From contig PDPE01000035.1 in assembly GCA_002747395.1 (NCBI GenBank), positions 52,517 through 116,516 of the forward strand: a DNA stretch of 64,000 nucleotides, written 5' to 3'. The stretch is from Pseudomonadota bacterium. Its GTDB lineage: Bacteria; Pseudomonadota; Gammaproteobacteria; Pseudomonadales; Oleiphilaceae. The position numbers and the translations under genes were made by a program. Under the pieces are notes generated by a model that saw only the letters and a program-made list of their open reading frames with translations, ran no database searches and was not told the DNA's origin. Below are positions 58,461-64,000 of the stretch, in pieces. The number at the start of each line of letters is the position of its first letter. Within the stretch, counting starts at the first letter, position 1.

Positions 58461-58814
58461 ATGATACTGTTTATATTAAACAATCAACCCTACGATGGCA
58501 GCGACAAGACTTATAACGCCTTGAGGCTGATAAAAAATGTTCAGCAAAAAGGGGAAGAAGTAAAAATATTCCTGATGAGTGATGCTGTTGACCTGGCAAG
58601 AGAGGCGACACAAAAACCGGACTTTTACGACTATGATTTGGTAGCAATGTTAAAAGAGTTGTATGGCGATGGTGCTGACCTGAAAGTGTGTGGCACTTGT
58701 ATGGCAAGATGTGGAATAAACAAAAACCAACCCTACTTTAGCGATGATGTTAAGGGAACAATGGATATTTTAGGTGATTGGACCATGGCAGCGACAAAAG
58801 TTGTAACATTTTAA
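58461..58814 (+). CDS. YchN-like DsrE-family sulfur-relay protein
   Basis: The 117-residue cytoplasmic product matches E. coli YchN: MILFILNNQPYDGSDKTYNALR, EVKIFLMSDAV, a cysteine region VCGTCMARCGI, and the ending TMAATKVVTF, all in family order. YchN-like DsrE proteins form hexamers and may carry sulfane sulfur on conserved Cys. I chose ATG 58461, with GGAG upstream, over an unlikely frame start at 58332. It is the second DsrE protein in the window; the other is exported. Confidence 0.88.
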   Translation: MILFILNNQPYDGSDKTYNALRLIKNVQQKGEEVKIFLMSDAVDLAREATQKPDFYDYDLVAMLKELYGDGADLKVCGTCMARCGINKNQPYFSDDVKGTMDILGDWTMAATKVVTF

Positions 58815-59368
58815 CAGGCCCCGTAATACGCCGGCTTTGCACATCCGGCCTGTATTTTCCTGCCATGACTTGTGGATTCGCCAGACAGAGGCGGGGTTTG
58901 AGTGGTGATTGCACCAGGAAAGGGGTGTCAATGCCAGCATCAATCTGGCAAACCATACCGGTCGTTCACCGGAAATTAACGCTGCGGGAGATGACGGAAA
59001 TGTGATACTGGCGTAGTCCGGTATGACAACCGGCATCGCTGAAAACAGAAGGCTCAGCAAAACCGGGTGATCAGGTTTGCGCAAGATATAGAATTTTGGA
59101 TGTCGGCCTGAAACCTCGACCAGGTTTCGCTATCCACAATACTGCATGCTCCATCACCAAGGCAGACATCTCGGGTAACAGCCGGCTGACTTTCGCAGTA
59201 ACGACGTTTCTTACCAGAATATCGTTAACGTATGGCAGCGAACACTGGCCTTATCGTCGCCAGGTACGACAAGCTCAGTCGTGGTCTTCAAGAGCATTCC
59301 TGACAGGCACGCTGACAAATTACCCCGGTATTGGCGGCTAACCAAATCCGGACACTACGCGAGGGTTA

Positions 59369-59400
59369 TAGGAGGTTGGAGGTTAGGAGGTTAGGAGGTT
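59369..59400. repeat. 8-bp tandem repeat rich in GGAGG
   Basis: TAGGAGGT, TGGAGGT, TAGGAGGT, TAGGAGGT follow each other (59369-59399). On the plus strand each unit contains a perfect ribosome-binding core, but no gene starts after it, so this is probably slippage-derived. Confidence 0.75.
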
Positions 59401-59439
59401 TCAAATAATAAAGCGATAAGCATTTGCCGATACCAGGAA

Positions 59440-59477
59440 AAAAGGAAAGGGAAGCAATACGCTCCCCCTCTTTTTTG
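59440..59477 (-). terminator. Probable terminator of the DUF2892 gene
   Basis: On the minus strand GGGGGAGC, GTATT, GCTTCCC forms an imperfect stem followed by TTTCCTTTTTT, about 20 bases after the stop codon at 59488. Confidence 0.55.
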
Positions 59478-59487
59478 ACAATGGACC

Positions 59488-59697
59488 CTATCCGTCTGTT
59501 TTTTTCCTGGAAGAAATCGGGCAGGTATTCAACCCGATCAGTTTGTACAGAGGACAGAAGCCGATCAGGCCGGTTGCCAGTGGCACCAGGCCAATCCAGC
59601 CCCAGGGTGTCATTGGCCCGACAAAGACCAGACTCAATAAAATCAGACCCACAACAACCCGAATCACGCGATCTATCGTGCCTTCATTTTTCATCAT
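59488..59697 (-). CDS. DUF2892 small membrane protein
   Basis: The 69-residue product has the DUF2892 pattern: MKNEGTIDRVIRVVVGLILL, a second hydrophobic segment PWGWIGLVPLATGLIG, and FCPLYKLIGLNTC with two cysteines. Such domains are stand-alone or the tail of YgaP-type rhodanese proteins. Function unknown; a link to sulfur or thiol chemistry is suggested by relatives and by the nearby YchN-like gene. Confidence 0.88.
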   Translation of the reverse strand: MMKNEGTIDRVIRVVVGLILLSLVFVGPMTPWGWIGLVPLATGLIGFCPLYKLIGLNTCPISSRKKTDG

Positions 59698-59802
59698 TTT
59701 TCCCCACTGATTAATTCAACCTGAATAATATAACAATAAACACCCTGTCAATCACCGCCCCTGTCATCAAATAATGCAAAAACTGTCTGATCAACCGGAA
59801 CC

Positions 59803-61710
59803 TTACCGGTGATCGCCTCGCAACGCCTTTACAATCTGCTCAAGCCGCTCTGCTGACACCTCCTCCGGTGGCATGGGGTCTGCCACTTTAAAGGTCACCC
59901 TTGACCAGAACCGCCGGGGCAGTTTAGCCAGCGCCGCTCCTCCGCGATGGCTGAAAAACGAGCCCCAGAGGCCGCAAAGTGCGGAAGGTATTACCGGAAC
60001 CGGGTCTCGTTCGATAATCTTTTCGATGCCCTTTTTGAACTCGTCAATTTCACCGTCCGTTGTCAGTTTCCCTTCGGGAAAAATGGCAACGATTTCCCCT
60101 TCCCGTAATTCTTCCGAAATCCTGTCAAACGCCTTCTGGTACGCTTCCGGATCTTTTTTCTGCGAGTGAATGGGAATGGTTCTGGCGGTTCTGAAAATAA
60201 AGTTCAACACGGGCAAATCGTAAATGGGTTTAAACATGACAAAGCGAATTGGCCGGCGACAGGCTCCGGCGATAATCAGGGCATCCATATAGGAAACATG
60301 ATTGCACACCATCACAAAGGCACCGGTGTCAGGGATTTTCTGCAACCCATCATGATGCACCCGATACATGGTATGAGTGATAACCCAGATAAGAAAACGC
60401 ATGAAAAATTCGGGAATGACGGTATAAATGTAGACCGCCACAATCACGTTCAGCCCCGCCAGAATCATAAAAAACCCGGGGATGGACAGTTCCATGACAC
60501 CCAGTAAAACCACCGCGGCAATACCGGCAATGACCATAAAAAGCGCATTCAGAATATTGACAGCAGCGATGGTACGTGAACGGTATTTTTCTTCCGAACG
60601 ATCCTGCACCATTGCGTACAGCGGGACGATATAAAACCCGCCAAAGATACCTATCATAAGAAAGTCAACAATGACCCGGTAACTCCAGGGTTCTTCAAGA
60701 AACGCCCAGACATCGAGCAACCCGCCTGCCACAGGGTGAGGCTGGGTATGAAAATACAGATCCAGACCAAAGAGTGACAGGCCGATGGATCCCAGGGGAA
60801 CCAGGCCAAGTTCGATCTTTCTGCCGGAGAGTTTTTCACATAACAGGGAGCCAATGGCGATACCAATCGAGAAGGTTGCCAGCAGTGCCGTCACGACAGT
60901 CTGGTCACCGAACAGTACATGCTTCGAATAATTGTACAACTGGGTCAGGTAGCTCACACCCAGAAACCAGAACCAGGAAATGCCCAGAATCGAGAGATAC
61001 ACCGCTTTGTTTTGCCTGGCAAACCGGATGGTTTTCCAGGTTCCTGTAAACGGGTTAAATCTGATTTTTATTTCCGGGCCGGGGGCGGGCGCAACCGGAA
61101 TGGAGCGACTGGCCAGCCAGCCGAGCACCGCCGTTATAACCACCACCACGGCAAACCAGTGTGTCGCGTCGGGCAGCTTGCTGACCATTCCGGCACCAAC
61201 GGTGCCGAGCAATATGGCAACAAAGGTTCCGGTTTCTACCAGCGCATTGCCTCCCACCAACTGGTCTTTGTGAAGGTGCTGGGGAATCAGGCTGTATTTG
61301 ACCGGGCCAAAGAAGGTGGACTGGGTGCCCATCATAAATAACACGGCAAACAGCCCCCAGACACTATTCATCAGAAAGGCGATGGCTGCCAGCAGCATTA
61401 TGACGATTTCGAACAGCTTGATTTTGCGAATCAGCCAGGCTTTTTCGTATTTGTCCGCCATTTCTCCGGCCAGTGCGGAGAACAGGAAGAAAGGCAGTAT
61501 AAATAACATACTGCCAATATTGTTCATGGTGTCGGTATCAATACCGGTGGCGTAAAGAGCATTGAATGTGATCAATGCCAACAGGGCATTTTTAAACACA
61601 TTGTCATTAAACGCACCAAGAAACTGGGTCCAGAAAAACGGCCCAAAAAACCGGGAGCAAAGCAAACCGAATTGCGACACCGGTTCCGCTTTCGGGTTCC
61701 TGTCATCCAT
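59803..61710 (-). CDS. MFS transporter fused to PlsC-type acyltransferase (LplT-Aas-like)
   Basis: The 635-residue protein has a twelve-helix MFS part (about 1-415; FLGAFNDNVFKNALLAL at the start, TFFGPVKYSLIP later) and a C-terminal acyltransferase with NHVSYMD (HX4D motif) and FPEGKLTTDG. This layout matches lysophospholipid flippase plus reacylation enzymes: lysolipid is moved inward and reacylated. Unlike E. coli Aas, no acyl-ACP synthetase domain follows. It is 51 bases downstream of the wax-ester synthase gene, so they are probably co-transcribed. Confidence 0.93.
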   Translation of the reverse strand: MDDRNPKAEPVSQFGLLCSRFFGPFFWTQFLGAFNDNVFKNALLALITFNALYATGIDTDTMNNIGSMLFILPFFLFSALAGEMADKYEKAWLIRKIKLFEIVIMLLAAIAFLMNSVWGLFAVLFMMGTQSTFFGPVKYSLIPQHLHKDQLVGGNALVETGTFVAILLGTVGAGMVSKLPDATHWFAVVVVITAVLGWLASRSIPVAPAPGPEIKIRFNPFTGTWKTIRFARQNKAVYLSILGISWFWFLGVSYLTQLYNYSKHVLFGDQTVVTALLATFSIGIAIGSLLCEKLSGRKIELGLVPLGSIGLSLFGLDLYFHTQPHPVAGGLLDVWAFLEEPWSYRVIVDFLMIGIFGGFYIVPLYAMVQDRSEEKYRSRTIAAVNILNALFMVIAGIAAVVLLGVMELSIPGFFMILAGLNVIVAVYIYTVIPEFFMRFLIWVITHTMYRVHHDGLQKIPDTGAFVMVCNHVSYMDALIIAGACRRPIRFVMFKPIYDLPVLNFIFRTARTIPIHSQKKDPEAYQKAFDRISEELREGEIVAIFPEGKLTTDGEIDEFKKGIEKIIERDPVPVIPSALCGLWGSFFSHRGGAALAKLPRRFWSRVTFKVADPMPPEEVSAERLEQIVKALRGDHR

Positions 61711-61761
61711 AAAACCAATACCTCCTGATCACCGCAGACGCCCGTATCATCTAATCCCGCA

Positions 61762-63141
61762 TCATTTGATATTGGCGGCCACTTCCAGTTCTTCAATGCC
61801 GTTTTCAATATAGTCCAACAATCGTTGCATGGAGGGCAGTGACCTTCTGCATGCGGTGAGCCCAAACTCCATCTGGTCAGTGTAACTTAAAAGGGTAATG
61901 TTCAATGCCACCCGATCCAGGGGAATCGAAACAGGATACATACCTTCCAGCCTTGCGCCATTAAAATACAGAGGCTCCCTGGGCCCGGGAATGTTGGAGA
62001 TAATCACGTTAAATGCCTGCCATTGCGGTACCAGGCCCGTTAACAGGTTCAAACCGGCGGGTGCCATCATCATGGCGGTATAGTTAATCGCCTCTTCCGG
62101 GGTCAATTGTGAGAAGGTTTCCTTGCCATCCAGCACCGATGATCTGACCAGCTCGATCCGGTCTGCCGGATCGGCAATATGCGTACCCAAATTCGCCAGA
62201 ATCAACGCCACCTGATTTCCACCCTCGCTCTCGTCACGCCTCAACGACATGGGCACCATCGCAATCAGGGGAGCATCAGGAAGTGCATGCTGACTGATCA
62301 GGTAATTACGCAGTGCACTGCCACAAACGGCCAGAACCACGTCATTCAGGGTGGCGCCAAAGGGTTTGGCAATCCGCTTGAAACGTTCAATCGGGTAAGA
62401 CTGGGCGGCAAAGCGCCGGGAACCGGTCACCTTTTGATTGAGCAGGCACTGCGGAGCCTGGAAGGCACTGACAAAGTTCGGGTCGGTGCTGCTTTTTCGA
62501 ATCGCATTCATCACTTCCCGTGCCAGCGCAGGAATGGTAGACAACTGTTTCCCCGCCGAACCGGACATCCTGACCACATGGTCAAGCCAGTCCACATGAC
62601 CATCGGCATCCGGTTTTTTTTTCTTTGCCTGCCTGGGTGGCATTGCCCAGACAGGTGGCATGTTGGTAGCAGTCGGGTCTTTGGAGAGGGATCGTATCGT
62701 CATGCGCATGGCTCCCACACCGTCCATCATTGAATGGTGAACCTTCATATAAAGGGCAAAACGCTTGCCTCGAATGCCTTCTATAAGGTGGTATTCCCAC
62801 AATGGTCGCTCCCGATCCATCAAATTGCTGTGCTCTGCCGACACCCGGGCAAGCAGCTCCCTGATTCTTCCCGGCCTGGGCAGGGCTTCATGGCGGAAGT
62901 GGTGTTCCAGGTCAAACTGATGGTCTTCTTCCCAGTAATGCTGACCAAATTTGCTGACCAGCTTTTGATTGAATGGTTTTTCGGGGCAGGAAAAGCTGCG
63001 CAACTGCTCTGCCAGTTCGGAAATATACTTCGAATCCGCACCTTCCGGAAAGCTGTATAGATGAAGCCCCGCGACGTGCATGGGCTGTTGGCGTTTTTCA
63101 AGCAAGAGAAACAGTTGATCGACAGGAGTAAGAGGAGTCAT
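61762..63141 (-). CDS. Wax ester synthase/diacylglycerol acyltransferase (WS/DGAT)
   Basis: This bifunctional acyltransferase makes wax esters or triacylglycerol from acyl-CoA and an alcohol or diacylglycerol. The 459-residue product has the start MTPLTPVDQLFLLLE, the catalytic HHSMMDG (His135, His136, Asp140), PLWEYHLIEG, and the C-terminal NVIISNIPGPREPLYFNG, all typical. Storage of neutral lipid is implied. It heads the two-gene run with the MFS-acyltransferase fusion and is divergent from the exporter. Confidence 0.95.
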   Translation of the reverse strand: MTPLTPVDQLFLLLEKRQQPMHVAGLHLYSFPEGADSKYISELAEQLRSFSCPEKPFNQKLVSKFGQHYWEEDHQFDLEHHFRHEALPRPGRIRELLARVSAEHSNLMDRERPLWEYHLIEGIRGKRFALYMKVHHSMMDGVGAMRMTIRSLSKDPTATNMPPVWAMPPRQAKKKKPDADGHVDWLDHVVRMSGSAGKQLSTIPALAREVMNAIRKSSTDPNFVSAFQAPQCLLNQKVTGSRRFAAQSYPIERFKRIAKPFGATLNDVVLAVCGSALRNYLISQHALPDAPLIAMVPMSLRRDESEGGNQVALILANLGTHIADPADRIELVRSSVLDGKETFSQLTPEEAINYTAMMMAPAGLNLLTGLVPQWQAFNVIISNIPGPREPLYFNGARLEGMYPVSIPLDRVALNITLLSYTDQMEFGLTACRRSLPSMQRLLDYIENGIEELEVAANIK

Positions 63142-63253
63142 GGTTTCAGGCGCCTTGTTATTGAGTTATTGTTTTGGGTTATTATACTTCGCTTTTGGTG
63201 TCATCGTATAAGCTACCCTTCCAATACTACAACATTTGTTTCAGAGCATCATC

Positions 63254-63880
63254 ATGGTTGCACCCGACACACTTGTTTTATTTACCAGTGCTTCTGTTGC
63301 ACTGGCACTTGCGCCCGGGCCGGATAACATTTTCGTGCTGACACAGTCAGCCATGTACGGCAGAAAGGCCGGCCTGCTCATCACCGCTGGCATTTGTTGC
63401 GGTCTGATTGTCCATATACTCGTTGTCACGCTCGGTGTTGCCGTCCTGTTCCAAACCTCGGTCACTGCCTTTACCACCCTGAAGGCGCTGGGGGCCGCCT
63501 ACCTGCTATACCTTGCCTGGCAGGCTTTTCGAAGCGCCACCACCGATACAGGGCGATCCGGCAACAAACGGCTCGGTGATATGCAACTCTTTACTCGCGG
63601 GGTCATTTTAAATGTGACCAATCCCAAGGTGGTCATCTTTTTTCTGGCCTTTTTGCCCCAGTTTGCCGATCCGTCAACCGGCCCCCTCAGCTGGCAGTTG
63701 ATGGTACTTGGTATGATTTTTATGGCTTGCGCGGCCCTGGTTTTTTCATTGTTCGCATGGGGTGGAGGGTATCTGGCAGACTGGCTGAAACGATCCCGGC
63801 GGGCGCAACTGATGATGAATCGGCTGGCCGGACTGGTATTTGTCGGGCTGGCACTGCGACTGGCCTGTACCGATCAATAG
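63254..63880 (+). CDS. LysE/RhtB-family exporter
   Basis: The 208-residue membrane protein is an amino-acid-type exporter. It has the family start LALAPGPDNIFVLTQSAMYGR, GVILNVTNPKVVIFFLAFLPQF, and about six hydrophobic helices. The ATG at 63254 is preferred over a TTG at 63236. Substrate unknown; relatives export threonine, homoserine, or lysine. It is divergent from the wax-ester synthase. Confidence 0.93.
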   Translation: MVAPDTLVLFTSASVALALAPGPDNIFVLTQSAMYGRKAGLLITAGICCGLIVHILVVTLGVAVLFQTSVTAFTTLKALGAAYLLYLAWQAFRSATTDTGRSGNKRLGDMQLFTRGVILNVTNPKVVIFFLAFLPQFADPSTGPLSWQLMVLGMIFMACAALVFSLFAWGGGYLADWLKRSRRAQLMMNRLAGLVFVGLALRLACTDQ

Positions 63881-63935
63881 CGCTGCTTTTGGTTGACTAT
63901 ATAGTCGGCCCTGAAAAATTCAGTTTTCATCATGA

Positions 63936-63967
63936 CAATGTGGGTGCTTTTACTTTCACCCACATTG
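63936..63967 (+). terminator. Hairpin after the LysE-type gene
   Basis: CAATGTGGGTG/CACCCACATTG form an 11-bp stem around a ten-base loop, 55 bases after the stop. The T-run is poor (CCTCACCGCCCTTTT), so termination efficiency is uncertain. Confidence 0.5.
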
Positions 63968-64000
63968 CCTCACCGCCCTTTTGAGCCTCTGTTTTCATAC

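Larger units (their letters stand above)
58815..59487. other. 673-bp region with decayed reading frames
   Basis: Frames here are short and shift against each other; pieces such as VNASINLANHTGRSPEI and SITKADISGNSRLTFAV look like parts of exported beta-rich proteins. I take it for decayed coding DNA rather than an intact gene. A terminator-like structure for the DUF2892 gene and a short repeat (59369-59400) are at its right end. Confidence 0.5.

Noticed and set aside
58770..59084. Minus-strand 104-codon frame beside the YchN-like gene
   Set aside because: It overlaps the 3' end of the YchN-like gene and looks like a shadow of decayed plus-strand coding DNA.

Overview
This window looks like about 64 kb of chromosome from a marine or host-associated gammaproteobacterium with roughly balanced base composition. 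The evidence is the gammaproteobacterial form of hslVU, gapA, flgK, pflBA, selO, vsr, tag and malQ/glgBXPA, plus a wax-ester/diacylglycerol acyltransferase, a PEP-CTERM protein and paired DUF1538 membrane proteins. I cannot name the genus. No rRNA, tRNA or CRISPR array was recognised.

Layout. 0-2.6 kb: HslVU protease and a degenerate guanylate-kinase-like protein. 2.7-4.8 kb: a secreted trypsin whose catalytic domain sits inside a PKD-like domain, convergent with a Kunitz-type inhibitor lipoprotein. 4.9-9 kb: gapA, then a minus-strand operon of two DUF1538 membrane proteins, a PII-like protein and a CBS protein. 9-22 kb: membrane-lipid enzymes, a periplasmic DsrE protein, a diguanylate cyclase, a PEP-CTERM VWA protein, an MscS channel next to a large membrane P-loop ATPase, an aldo/keto reductase, selO, an unaccompanied vsr and a sterol-desaturase-family protein.

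22.7-45 kb is a storage and fermentation block. malQ-glgB-glgX-cobQ is tightly packed. pflB-pflA follows, then a phosphate-themed run (DUF47, PiT transporter, 2-phosphoglycerate kinase, histidine phosphatase, PhnA-like protein), then divergent glgP and glgA. Together these suggest a facultative anaerobe that stores glycogen and ferments it through pyruvate formate-lyase. glgC is not in the window.

45-64 kb: tag, a DUF4139 protein, a surface-type protein, a beta-lactamase-fold hydrolase, flgK without flgL (behind a candidate sigma-28 promoter), and a TolC-like lipoprotein carrying two SPOR-like repeats. A decayed accessory stretch (55.4-59.4 kb) follows, with a broken PPC-domain gene, a MITE-like element, an OmpA/caspase-like fusion and a transposase remnant. 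The window ends with an MFS-acyltransferase fusion, a wax-ester synthase and a LysE-type exporter.

A recurring feature is short imperfect tandem repeats (units of about 8-21 bp, 2-4 copies), nearly all intergenic, at a dozen places. The most unusual local system is the nested trypsin with its Kunitz lipoprotein neighbour. The OmpA/caspase-like fusion, the DUF1538-PII-CBS operon and the MscS-linked ATPase follow.
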